Source: Halocalculus aciditolerans (GTDB lineage Archaea; Halobacteriota; Halobacteria; Halobacteriales; Halobacteriaceae). Taken from it: a DNA stretch of 64,000 nucleotides. Of this stretch, positions 33,788 through 42,060 are shown piece by piece; position 1 is the first letter of the stretch, and every line of letters begins with the position of its first letter. Where the stretch lies: NCBI RefSeq assembly GCF_014647475.1, contig NZ_BMPG01000002.1, positions 1 through 64,000 of the forward strand, in the 5' to 3' direction. A program made the translations under genes and the position numbers. The notes beneath the pieces were generated by a model that did no database searches, was not told where the DNA came from, and was given only the letters and a program-made list of their open reading frames with translations.

Positions 33788-34068
33788 CAGCTGCGGAGCG
33801 CGCCGACGTACGCGGCGACGGCCTGGAGGAGGTCGGACTTCCCGGCGTCGTCGGCGTCCTTCACGAGCACGCGGCCGTCGGCGCGCCACGGCGCGCGCGA
33901 GTACGTCTTCTCGCGTTCGATGACGGCGTCGTAGCCGACCTGCCGGACGGCTTCGGCGATCTCGTCCACGGTCGGTTCGCCGACGGCGAGTCCGAGCGAC
34001 ACCCGCCGCCCCTCGCTGCGCGTTCGCTCCGCGTCGAGGTACGCGGGCCAGATAACGTTCTCGACCAT
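33787..34068 (-). CDS. srp19: Signal recognition particle 19 kDa protein
   Basis: A 93-residue SRP19, which binds 7S RNA and helps assemble SRP54. It begins [22 protein letters not shown], where the WPAYLDxxxTxxEGRR pattern is the family signature, and ends with the [14 protein letters not shown] segment. A TTTTACC element about 27 bp upstream on the minus strand (34092-34099) suggests a leaderless mRNA. The gene overlaps gar1. Confidence 0.93.
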   Translation of the reverse strand: MVENVIWPAYLDAERTRSEGRRVSLGLAVGEPTVDEIAEAVRQVGYDAVIEREKTYSRAPWRADGRVLVKDADDAGKSDLLQAVAAYVGALRS

Positions 34069-34203
34069 ACCGGGAGGTAGTGGGGTGGGCCGGTAAAACG
34101 TGTCGGAGGCCCGGAGGCGGCCGCGGACGGGACGTCGACAGTAGCTGACGCGCCGCGCTCGGAGACCTTTCAACTCTTTACGCGGCCGTTCGTCGTAGCC
34201 CGT

Positions 34204-36135
34204 ATGCGCGTCCTCCTCGCCGCGCTCCTCGTCACCGCGACGCTCGCTGGCGCGCCGCTCGGCGCGACGGCGGCGAACGGGAGCGGGAACGAAATCGTCA
34301 GAACCGCCACGCTCTCGCTCACGCCCGACCAGCCGGGGAGCGTGCACGCGGAGGTCTCCTACGACCTCCCGGACGGCCTGCGGTCGCTCTCCGTCACGCC
34401 CGACTCGACGCTCACCGTCGTCGACGCCGAGGGCTTCCGGAAGGACGGAAACAGCTACGTCTGGGACGGCCGGACGGAGTCGCCGTCGCTCTCCGTCCGC
34501 GTGCAGGTGAACCGGACGTACGACGGCCGGCACGCGACCGACACCCGGCAGGGCTACTCGTTCGTCGCGACGCCCGACTGGGCCATCGCGCCCGTGCCGA
34601 CGATGCGGACGTCGTGGACGTGGGTCGGCTCGGGGCAGGTAACGCTCGACCGCGTCGCCGAAATCGACGGTGAGGGAGCGACGGGCGGTGAAATCGCCTA
34701 CCTCGGCCCGCACGAGACCTACACGGCGTCCGCCGCGAACCAGGATCTCACGCTGGTCGTGCCCGAAGCGGCGACGCCGGCTGAACGCCCGGAGGCCGTG
34801 CTCGCGGCGCTCGCCGACGCCTCGATGCGCCTCCAGGTAGGCGCGCGCGACCCGTCGGTGTTCTTCGTCGCCGCGCCGACGGGCGTCGGCTGGGGGCCGG
34901 CGGGTCTGGAGTACGGCGGGAGCGACGTCTGGGTAGAGGCCGACCAGCGCCTCGACACGCCCGGCGACACGTGGGTGCACGAGTACGTCCACACGCGGCA
35001 GGCGTACGAGCCGACGGCGGCGACGCAGTGGACGATTGAGGCGACCGCGGTCTACGCGTCGCTCCTCGTCGACCTGGAAGCGGGCCGTATCGGCTTCCCC
35101 GCGTTCCACGACACGCTCGCGGAGGGGACGAACGAGCGCTACGCGGGCGCGGTTCTCTCCGAGCCGTCGACGTGGGACAGCGCCCTCGTCCCGTACCGAA
35201 CGGGCGCGCTCACCGCCGCGAACATCGACTACGGCCTCCGCGTGGGGGACCGCGGGTCGTACGCGGACGTCCTCGGCTACCTGAACGCGTACGACGGGAA
35301 CGTCACGCAGTCGGTGTTCCTCGACGCGGTGGCGGCGGCGGGCGACCGGTCGGACCGCGTCGCGGCGGAACGCTGGACGGAGACGACGGCGACGCCGGAG
35401 ATGTGGTCGCTCGCCGAGCACGACCGCGCGTTCGAGACGCTCCCCGCGCGAATCGCGATGTCCTTCCCGGCGACGGCGTTCCGCGTGACGGGGCCGACCC
35501 GGAACGTTTCGACCGCGACGCCGCCGACGATGGTCGCCGGGGAGACGTTCACCGCGACCGTGGACGTAGCGAACACCGGCGGCGAACCCGGGAACTACTC
35601 CGTCCTGCTCGACGGCCCGAACGAGACGGTCGAGCGCGCCACCGGGACGCTCGGCGCTGGCGAGAACGCGACGGTGACGCTCACGCACACGTTCACGGAA
35701 ACGGGGACGTTCACGCTCACGGCGGGCTACCGCACCGTCGACGTCACCGTCCTCCCGCCCGCCGACCCCGTCGTCTCGAACGTCTCCGCCGCCGCGACGA
35801 ACGTCACCGCCGGCGACAACGTCACTGTCGCCGTGACCGTGTCGAACCCGGCGAACCGCCCGGCGAACGGCTCCATTCCGGTCACGCTCGACGGGACGGA
35901 AGTCGGTGCCGTCACCGTCGCTCTCCCGCCCGGCGCGTCGACTACAGAGTCCGTGGAGGTGACCGTCCCGACCGCCGGCCGCCACACCGTCAGCGCCGGG
36001 GGTCAGTCCGTCACGGTCGAGGCGATGGAGCCGCGGCGGACCGCCATCGGTACGCCCGGGTTCGGCGTCGCGACGGCGCTCAGCGCGCTCCTCGCGCTCG
36101 CGCTCTCCCTCGCCGCGGCGGGCCGCCGACGGTAG
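34204..36135 (+). CDS. Secreted HEXXH metallopeptidase-like surface protein with PGF-CTERM
   Basis: A 643-residue exported protein. Residues 1-23 are a Sec signal peptide. A zinc site HEYVH lies at 259-263, with E279 in [10 protein letters not shown] as possible third ligand; the gap is shorter than in thermolysin or M1 enzymes. Residues about 440-595 form two Ig-like (CARDB-like) repeats rich in NxT/NxS sequons. The C-terminus has [17 protein letters not shown] then Arg residues, a PGF-CTERM signal handled by archaeosortase with lipid attachment. It is followed by a secreted nuclease gene, so both may act at the cell surface. Confidence 0.78.
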   Translation: MRVLLAALLVTATLAGAPLGATAANGSGNEIVRTATLSLTPDQPGSVHAEVSYDLPDGLRSLSVTPDSTLTVVDAEGFRKDGNSYVWDGRTESPSLSVRVQVNRTYDGRHATDTRQGYSFVATPDWAIAPVPTMRTSWTWVGSGQVTLDRVAEIDGEGATGGEIAYLGPHETYTASAANQDLTLVVPEAATPAERPEAVLAALADASMRLQVGARDPSVFFVAAPTGVGWGPAGLEYGGSDVWVEADQRLDTPGDTWVHEYVHTRQAYEPTAATQWTIEATAVYASLLVDLEAGRIGFPAFHDTLAEGTNERYAGAVLSEPSTWDSALVPYRTGALTAANIDYGLRVGDRGSYADVLGYLNAYDGNVTQSVFLDAVAAAGDRSDRVAAERWTETTATPEMWSLAEHDRAFETLPARIAMSFPATAFRVTGPTRNVSTATPPTMVAGETFTATVDVANTGGEPGNYSVLLDGPNETVERATGTLGAGENATVTLTHTFTETGTFTLTAGYRTVDVTVLPPADPVVSNVSAAATNVTAGDNVTVAVTVSNPANRPANGSIPVTLDGTEVGAVTVALPPGASTTESVEVTVPTAGRHTVSAGGQSVTVEAMEPRRTAIGTPGFGVATALSALLALALSLAAAGRRR

Positions 36136-36185
36136 GGGCGGGCCGAAGCGTTCTTTCGCGTGCCGGCCGTCCACCGCGGTAGCTG

Positions 36186-37199
36186 ATGCGCGCACACGCC
36201 ACCGCCGCCCTCGCCGTCCTCCTCGTGCTCGCCGGCTGCGCCGGCGTTGGCCCGCTCCCGGACGCCTCGAACGCCGGGGCTCCGACCGCTTCGGGGCCGA
36301 GCGCCGGCGGCGACGCCGTGACCGTGCACGTCACGCGCGTCGTCGACGGCGACACCATCGACGTCACGTACGCGAACGGGACGAGCGACACCGTCCGGCT
36401 CGTCGGCATCGACACCCCGGAGACGCACGCCGAGAACACGCCGAGCGAGTTCACCGGCGTTCCGGAGACCGACGCCGGCCGCGCCTGCCTCGGCCGCTGG
36501 GGCGAGGAGGCGAGCGCGTTCGCCACAGCGCGCCTCGCCGACCGGAACGTCACGCTCACCTTCGACCCGAACACCGACCGCCGCGGCTACTACGGCCGCC
36601 TCCTCGCGTACGTCTCCGTCGGGAACACGACCTATAACTACGCCGCCGTCGCCGAGGGGTACGCTCGCGTCTACACGGACAGCGAGTTCTCCCGCGAGGA
36701 CGCGTACGTGCGCGCCGCCGACGACGCCCGCGCCGCGAACCGCGGGCTCTGGACGTGCCGCACGCCCGCCACCGACGGCGGAACCGACACCGGCAGAACC
36801 GACACTGGGGGAACGACGACAAGTGACGCCACCACGACGACCGCGGCGGACGGCGGCAGTGCGAGCGCCGCGCTCGCCGTGCGCGTGCACGCCGACGCCG
36901 ACGGCCCGGACGGCGAGAACCTGAACGACGAGTACGTCGTCCTCACGAACACCGGCGACAGCGCGCTGGCGATGGGCGGGTGGACGGTCACCGACGCGGC
37001 CGACCACACCTACACGCTCCCGGACGAGTTCACGCTCCCCGCCGGGGACGCCGTCACCGTCCACACGGGGCGCGGAACGGACACCGCGAACGACCTGTAC
37101 TGGGCCGCCGGCAGCCCGCTCTGGAACAACGACGGCGACACCGTCACGGTCCGCGCGGCGAACGGAAGGCGCGTCGCGGAGCACACCTACCCCGGGTAG
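36186..37199 (+). CDS. Secreted thermonuclease-like lipoprotein with lamin-tail domain
   Basis: A 337-residue lipoprotein. Lipobox LAGC places the anchor at Cys18. Residues about 45-190 are a staphylococcal nuclease domain with the expected catalytic set: R71, D76, T77 and E79 in RLVGIDTPE, and R138 in YYGRLLAYV. After a Thr/Asp/Gly linker (195-225) comes a lamin-tail (LTD) domain (about 228-337), with [11 protein letters not shown] and [11 protein letters not shown]. It probably degrades extracellular nucleic acid. It lies 50 bp after the HEXXH surface protein. Confidence 0.88.
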   Translation: MRAHATAALAVLLVLAGCAGVGPLPDASNAGAPTASGPSAGGDAVTVHVTRVVDGDTIDVTYANGTSDTVRLVGIDTPETHAENTPSEFTGVPETDAGRACLGRWGEEASAFATARLADRNVTLTFDPNTDRRGYYGRLLAYVSVGNTTYNYAAVAEGYARVYTDSEFSREDAYVRAADDARAANRGLWTCRTPATDGGTDTGRTDTGGTTTSDATTTTAADGGSASAALAVRVHADADGPDGENLNDEYVVLTNTGDSALAMGGWTVTDAADHTYTLPDEFTLPAGDAVTVHTGRGTDTANDLYWAAGSPLWNNDGDTVTVRAANGRRVAEHTYPG

Positions 37200-37245
37200 G
37201 CCGCGGTGTTTATGCGTTCGCGCGGCGTAGCCGGCGACGATTCGA

Positions 37246-37620
37246 ATGGAGCGCCGTCGATTTCTCAGCGCCGCGGTCGCCGCGACAGCGACGGCGACCA
37301 CGGCCGGCTGTCTCGGCGGCTTCGACCCGAGCGCAATCGACTGGCACTACGACTACGACACGGAGCGCCGCGGGGAGAAACTCGTCGTCACCGTCACGGG
37401 CGACGTGCGGAACACCGCCGCGACGACGCTCACCTCCCTCGACGTCGTCAGCACGGTCGTTCGCGCCGACAACGCGCCGCTCGCGCAGCAGACGAAGACG
37501 CTCTCCCGACTCGCGAGCGGGGAGTCGGCGTCCTTCGAGTTCGAGTTCCCGTTCGTCGGCGACCGCATCGACGCGGTCGACGGGGCAGTCGTCGAAGTCA
37601 AGCCGCAGAAGTCCCTCTGA
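37246..37620 (+). CDS. Tat-exported lipoprotein, FxLYD-like
   Basis: A 124-residue protein with a Tat signal ([12 protein letters not shown]) and a lipobox ending at the Cys of TTAGC near residue 22. The mature part is a single beta domain with [16 protein letters not shown] and ASFEFEFPF, like the FxLYD domain, whose role is unknown. A tttatg element lies about 35 bp before the ATG. Confidence 0.75.
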   Translation: MERRRFLSAAVAATATATTAGCLGGFDPSAIDWHYDYDTERRGEKLVVTVTGDVRNTAATTLTSLDVVSTVVRADNAPLAQQTKTLSRLASGESASFEFEFPFVGDRIDAVDGAVVEVKPQKSL

Positions 37621-37637
37621 CCCGGATTCCCCGCCGG

Positions 37638-37646
37638 TTATTTATA
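37638..37646 (+). promoter_or_regulatory. TATA box of cspA
   Basis: TTATTTATA is centred about 28 bp before the ATG at 37670, which indicates a leaderless mRNA and rules out the in-frame ATG at 37649. Confidence 0.6.
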
Positions 37647-37669
37647 CGATGACCGCGTCATTACCGGTG

Positions 37670-37864
37670 ATGGCAACCGGTACGGTCGCCTTTTTCAATG
37701 ACGAGAAAGGCTACGGATTCATCGAGACGGACGAGGCGGACGAGGACGTGTTCTTCCACATGGAGGACGTCGGCGGCCCCGACCTCGAAGAAGGGCAGGA
37801 AGTCGAGTTCGACATCGAAGAAGCGGACAAGGGACCGCGAGCGAAGAACGTCACGCGCCTGTAG
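37670..37864 (+). CDS. cspA: Cold-shock domain protein CspA
   Basis: A 64-residue OB-fold protein, the standard haloarchaeal CspA length. RNP1 reads KGYGFIET and RNP2 DVFFHMEDV. It binds single-stranded RNA or DNA and probably acts as an RNA chaperone. The start is set by a TATA box about 28 bp upstream. The 195-bp region after it (37865-38059) shows no gene. Confidence 0.95.
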   Translation: MATGTVAFFNDEKGYGFIETDEADEDVFFHMEDVGGPDLEEGQEVEFDIEEADKGPRAKNVTRL

Positions 37865-38059
37865 CGCGACGTCGACTCGCTGACGCGGCGCTCGCCGTTC
37901 GAGCGCCGCGGCTTCCACGAACGCCGTTCTCTCACCGAAGCTACGCTCCGAGCAGCGACTCGACGGACGCGACGTCTCCCTGTTCGATTCGCGACCGGCG
38001 ACGGCGTCGTCGCCCGGCCGCTCGTCCAGTACGGTCGGTGGCGGTGCGGTTTCGCCCGT

Positions 38060-38431
38060 TCAGGCGCGGGGCGTGCGCGCCCCGGTGGCGTCGGCGTCCG
38101 CGTCGGCCTCGACGAGCGCGTCCGGGTCGAGGTCGGCTTCAGCTTCGACGAGTTTCTCGAAGGCGTTGTCGTACATCGTTCGCGTCTCGAACGTGACGGG
38201 GGAGTCGCCGCGGAGGGTGTACTCGCCGTTCTGGGCGACGACGACTTCGCCGCCCCTGAAGCCGTCGATGGCGTGCGTGCCGGTGAAGTGTGTCGTCTCG
38301 ACGGTGACGACTTCCGCGCCGATGGTGACCTCGTCGACGTCGTCGTGTGAGAGCGCTTCCCGGGCGAGCGTGACCGCATCACGCCGGTTCCCCGAGCGGT
38401 GAACCGAGGCGATGCGCGTTCGAATACTCAT
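38060..38431 (-). CDS. Uncharacterised haloarchaeal protein
   Basis: A 123-residue soluble protein I do not recognise. The N-terminal part has a predicted a/b region (DAVTLAREALSHDDVDEVTIGAEVV has one helix and strand), followed by a strand-rich middle and an acidic Ala/Asp tail. The ATG at 38431 is supported by a TATATA box centred 28 bp upstream; longer upstream frames are not. It is divergent from the Mrp operon. Confidence 0.6.
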   Translation of the reverse strand: MSIRTRIASVHRSGNRRDAVTLAREALSHDDVDEVTIGAEVVTVETTHFTGTHAIDGFRGGEVVVAQNGEYTLRGDSPVTFETRTMYDNAFEKLVEAEADLDPDALVEADADADATGARTPRA

Positions 38432-38456
38432 CGCCGCGTCGATACGCCACACCCGG

Positions 38457-38462
38457 TATATA
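38457..38462 (-). promoter_or_regulatory. TATA box for the 38060-38431 gene
   Basis: TATATA on the minus strand lies about 28 bp upstream of the ATG at 38431. Nearby, cgggtttaacccg (about 38500-38512) is palindromic and may belong to the Mrp operon control region. Confidence 0.5.
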
Positions 38463-38646
38463 GCGTTGTGTGATAGCCCTCGGGCTGTCCGCCCCCGCTC
38501 GGGTTTAACCCGTCCGCTAACGGTCGGGTTGACCAGCGCTTCGCTCGGTCGGGAATCGCGTGGCGGCGGTCGAAAACCGGACGCTGGCGGCCGTCTGGTC
38601 GCGACGAGTGAGAACGCTTTTGCTGTTCGTGTCCGAGTTGCCGCGC

Positions 38647-41022
38647 GTGTATCCGACACCGCGATTCGCCGTCGTCTTGGCGCTCGTCGCCCTGCCGTTC
38701 GTCGCCGCTGCGGTCGCTCCCGCCGTCTACCGGCGGTTCGGTGACCGCACCGGCTACTTCGCGGCCGGTGTCGCGGGCGTCTGTTTCGCTCTCGTCGTCG
38801 CCCTGTCCGGCACGCAGGGCGCGACGAGCGTGCCGTGGGTTCCCACCCTCGGTATCTCGCTCTCCTTCTACGTCGACTCGCTCGCCGTCCTCGTGGGGTA
38901 TCTCGCGAGCGGCGTCGGCGTCCTCGTCTTCCTCTACTCCGTCGGCTACATGGCCGACCACCACGGCGCGGGCAAATACTACGCCACCATGCTCGCCTTC
39001 ATGGGCTCCATGCTCGGCGTCGTCTTCGCCGGCGACCTCGTCGCCCTCTTCCTCTTCTGGGAGATGACGAGCCTCTGCTCGTTCCTCCTCGTCGGCCACG
39101 ACTCCGACGACCGGGAGGCGCGGCGCTCGGCGCGAAAAGCCTTCGTCGTCACCGTCGGCGGCGGACTCTTCCTCCTCCTCGCCATCATCCTCGTCTCCGT
39201 CGGCGTCGGCACGACGAGCGTCGCCGAACTCCTCGCCGACCCCGCCGGGACGCGCGCCGCGCTCGAATCCGCCGGCCTCCTCCTCCCCGTCACCGGCCTC
39301 GTCGCCGTCGGCGCGGGCGCGAAATCCGCACAGGTCCCGCTCCACATCTGGCTCCCGGACGCGATGGCCGCCCCGACGCCCGTCTCCGCCTTCCTCCACT
39401 CCGCGACCATGGTCAAGGCCGGCGTCTTCCTCTTCGGCCGCCTCCGCCCCGTCCTCGACACCGGCGAGTGGGGCTTCTGGATCGCCGCGCTCGGCCTCAC
39501 CACGATGTGCGTCACCGCGCTCCTCGCCGTCGCCGCCGACGAACTCAAAGAACTCCTCGCGTACTCGACGGCGAGCCACCTCGGCCTCCTCACCGCCGGC
39601 TTCGGTTTCACTTCTCTCCTCGGCGCTGAGACCGGCGCGTTCCAGTTCATCGCGCACGCGACGTTCAAAGCCCCCCTCTTCCTCGTCGCCGGCATCGTCA
39701 TGCACGCCGCACACACCCAGGAGCTCGACGAGCTCTCCGGCGTCCGCCACGCCCTCCCCGTCACCGCCCTCGTCGCCGTCATCGCCGGCCTCGGAATGGG
39801 GGGTATCCCGCCGTTCAACGGCTTCTACGCCAAGGAGTTCCTCTTCGAGGCCGCGTGGGAGGCGGCCGTCCACGACGGCGGCGTCTACTGGCTCTTCCCC
39901 GTGCTCGCCGTCGTCGGCAGCATCTTCACCTTCGTCTACGCCATCCGGTTCGTCGCCGTCTTCTTCGGCGACACCACGCCCGCGCTCGACGACGTCCACG
40001 CGCCCGGCGCGTCGATGCTCGTCCCCGTCGTCGTCCTCGGCGGCATCGCGCTCGCCATCGGCCTCGGCGGCGTCTCCGCCGCGCTCGGCGCGCCCCCGAC
40101 GCACTTCAACCACTTCGTCGGCGACATCGCCACCGCCGTCGGCGGCGGCGGCGAGGGCGGCCACGGCCACGCCTTCTCCTACTACATCCCGACGCACCTC
40201 ACGCCCGCCGTCGGGATGAGCGCCATCGCCATCGGCGCGGGCGCGCTCCTCTACCCGTACCGCGACCGCATCGGCGCGGCCGTCGACGCCGTGACGAGCA
40301 CGCCCGGACTCGCCGCGAACTGGTGGTACCGCTTCCTCCTCGACGGCGCGGCGAACGTCTCCTTCCGCGCGGACGAACTCGTCGACCCGCGCCGCATCCG
40401 CTCCTACGCGACGGCGTTCCTCGCGACCGCTATCGCCGTCACCGCGCTCGGCTACACCGTCACCGGCGGTGTCCTCCCGCGCGCGCTCTCCGCGTTTACG
40501 GTCACGCTCGACCCCGAGCTCGCCATCGTCTTCCTCGTCGCCGTCGTCGCCACCGCCGGCGCGATACAGGCCGACAGCCACCTCGCGGGCGTCCTCGCGC
40601 TCTCCGTCCTCGGCTTCATGGTCGCCATCTTCTTCGTCGTCGCGAACGCCCCCGACGTCGCGCTCACGCAGATCGTCGTCGAGACGCTCGTCTTCGTCGT
40701 CTTCCTCCTCGTCCTCTCCGAACTCCCCGAATACTACGGGGAGATCTCGTCGAGTCGAGCGACGCGCGACGGCCTGCTCGCCGTTCTCGTCGGCGCGCTC
40801 GTCACCACGAGCGCGCTCGCCGCCACGTACCGCCAGCCAGACACCATCGCGGGCTACTTCGCTGAACACGCCGTCCCCGACGGGGGCGGCCACAACATCG
40901 TGAACGTAATCCTCGTCGACTTCCGTGGACTCGACACGCTCGGGGAGATCTCCGTCATCGCCATGGCGGGTCTCGCCGTACTGACCGTCGTCGCTATGCG
41001 CGAACGGGGTGAAGCACAGTGA
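38647..41022 (+). CDS. mnhA: Mrp Na+/H+ antiporter subunit A
   Basis: A 791-residue (from GTG 38647) multispanning protein. The N-terminal two-thirds is a Complex I-like proton-channel (Proton_antipo_M) domain, including KSAQVPLHIWLPDAMAAPTP and FLHSATMVKAG. The C-terminal part (about 615-790) carries MbhD- and MbhE-like segments, including NAPDVALTQIVVETLVFVVF and GLDTLGEI. It is the largest subunit of the seven-subunit Mrp complex. In-frame GTGs at 38560, 38608 and 38629 are alternatives. The GTG at 38647 is favoured because a cttttgctg element lies about 29 bp upstream and the first helix then begins promptly. It overlaps mnhB by 4 bp. Confidence 0.88.
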   Translation: MYPTPRFAVVLALVALPFVAAAVAPAVYRRFGDRTGYFAAGVAGVCFALVVALSGTQGATSVPWVPTLGISLSFYVDSLAVLVGYLASGVGVLVFLYSVGYMADHHGAGKYYATMLAFMGSMLGVVFAGDLVALFLFWEMTSLCSFLLVGHDSDDREARRSARKAFVVTVGGGLFLLLAIILVSVGVGTTSVAELLADPAGTRAALESAGLLLPVTGLVAVGAGAKSAQVPLHIWLPDAMAAPTPVSAFLHSATMVKAGVFLFGRLRPVLDTGEWGFWIAALGLTTMCVTALLAVAADELKELLAYSTASHLGLLTAGFGFTSLLGAETGAFQFIAHATFKAPLFLVAGIVMHAAHTQELDELSGVRHALPVTALVAVIAGLGMGGIPPFNGFYAKEFLFEAAWEAAVHDGGVYWLFPVLAVVGSIFTFVYAIRFVAVFFGDTTPALDDVHAPGASMLVPVVVLGGIALAIGLGGVSAALGAPPTHFNHFVGDIATAVGGGGEGGHGHAFSYYIPTHLTPAVGMSAIAIGAGALLYPYRDRIGAAVDAVTSTPGLAANWWYRFLLDGAANVSFRADELVDPRRIRSYATAFLATAIAVTALGYTVTGGVLPRALSAFTVTLDPELAIVFLVAVVATAGAIQADSHLAGVLALSVLGFMVAIFFVVANAPDVALTQIVVETLVFVVFLLVLSELPEYYGEISSSRATRDGLLAVLVGALVTTSALAATYRQPDTIAGYFAEHAVPDGGGHNIVNVILVDFRGLDTLGEISVIAMAGLAVLTVVAMRERGEAQ

Positions 41023-41501
41023 CGACCGTCATCCTCCGCACCGTCACCCGAACGGTCGTCCCGCTCGCCGTCGTCGTCGCCGTCGCCCTCTTCGCACAGG
41101 GCCACAACCTCCCCGGCGGCGGCTTCATCGCCGGCGTCCTCACCACCACCGCGGTCGCCCTCACCTACATCACGTACGGGCTGGACGCCGTCGAAGAAGA
41201 GATCCTGAACCGCGAACCCGGCACCGTCTTCGAGCACATCGAACACGGCGTCATCGACGAGTACACCGGCCTCGTCGCCGCCGGCCTCGGCGTCTCCGTC
41301 GCCGCCGCCTGCGCCGGCGTCGTCTTCATGTGGCTCACCGGCATCGAAACCGCGTTCTTCGCGCAGAGCTTCCTCATCTTCCACCACGTCCCGCTCGCCG
41401 GCGAACTCGAAGTCGCCTCCGCCGCCGTCTTCGACGCCGGCGTCTACGGCGTCGTCGTCGGCGCACTCCTCACGGTGGTTTCGGTGGTGAGCGCCGAATG
41501 A
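41019..41501 (+). CDS. mnhB: Mrp Na+/H+ antiporter subunit B
   Basis: A 160-residue MnhB-domain protein with four helices. GHNLPGGGFIAGVLTTTAVAL is the family signature, and an acidic loop follows. It starts at a GTG overlapping the mnhA stop. Unusually for this operon, it is followed by a 211-bp non-coding gap before mnhC, filled with hairpins. Confidence 0.93.
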   Translation: MTTVILRTVTRTVVPLAVVVAVALFAQGHNLPGGGFIAGVLTTTAVALTYITYGLDAVEEEILNREPGTVFEHIEHGVIDEYTGLVAAGLGVSVAAACAGVVFMWLTGIETAFFAQSFLIFHHVPLAGELEVASAAVFDAGVYGVVVGALLTVVSVVSAE

Positions 41502-41504
41502 GGT

Positions 41505-41596
41505 GGAGACGTCGAGCGAAGCGAGACGTCTCCGAACGAGCGAGCGGTGGCGAGAACGGAGTTCTCGCTCGCAACCGGAACGCTCCGCGTTCCGGT
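41505..41596. repeat. Three consecutive hairpins inside the Mrp operon
   Basis: GGAGACGTC/GACGTCTCC (41505-41513 and 41525-41533, loop gagcgaagcga), GCGAGAAC-GGA-GTTCTCGC (41550-41568) and ACCGGAACGC-TCC-GCGTTCCGGT (41574-41596) are all perfect. A second cgagacgtctccgaac occurs near 41642-41657. The whole mnhB-mnhC gap (41502-41712) shows no coding frame consistent with the Mrp subunits. Confidence 0.7.
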
Positions 41597-41712
41597 GACG
41601 GGGAGCGAACGCGACCCGCGAGCCTGCGGTGTCCAGCGCGACGAGACGTCTCCGAACCAGCGGGCGGCAGCGTCACGGCCACGCTGCTCGCGTTCACAGG
41701 GGGTGTGTGCGC

Positions 41713-42060
41713 GTGACCGAAGTCGTCCTCTCCGTGGGTATCGGCATGCTGTTCGCCATCGGGACGTTCCTCGTGCTGCGCCGCGACCTCGTGCGCGTCA
41801 TCTTCGGCGTCATCGTGCTGAGTCAGGCGACGAACGTCTACCTCATCACGATGGGCGGCATTCAGGGCGTCGCACCGGTCGTCGGCGGCCACGGCGGTCA
41901 CGGTGAGACGGCGGTGACGGACCCGCTCGTGCAGGCGCTCGTCCTGACCGCGGTCGTCATCGGACTGGCGACGACGGCGTTCGCGCTCGTCCTCGCCTAC
42001 CGCGTCTACGAGGAGCACGGAACCATCGACTTAGACCGCCTGCAGGGGGTGGAGCGATGA
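41713..42060 (+). CDS. mnhC: Mrp Na+/H+ antiporter subunit C
   Basis: A 115-residue NuoK-like subunit with three helices. It starts with the GTG at 41713 (VTEVVLSVGIGMLFAIGTF), where the first helix begins; the upstream frame encodes hairpin-region sequence. The family pattern LVRVIFGVIVLSQATNVYLI is present, with a His/Gly loop before the third helix. It overlaps mnhD by 4 bp. Confidence 0.92.
   Translation: MTEVVLSVGIGMLFAIGTFLVLRRDLVRVIFGVIVLSQATNVYLITMGGIQGVAPVVGGHGGHGETAVTDPLVQALVLTAVVIGLATTAFALVLAYRVYEEHGTIDLDRLQGVER

Noticed and set aside
33787-36195. 802-codon minus-strand frame
   Set aside because: Only its last 93 codons (SRP19) are real; the rest is antisense to the HEXXH surface protein gene.
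38428-40893. 821-codon Glu/Asp/Gly-rich minus-strand frame opposite mnhA
   Set aside because: It is the reverse-strand shadow of a membrane protein gene; mnhA has clear family motifs on the plus strand.
41547-41906. Possible gene in the mnhB-mnhC gap
   Set aside because: The frame is Arg-rich, spans the hairpins and runs into mnhC in another frame; structure explains the sequence better.
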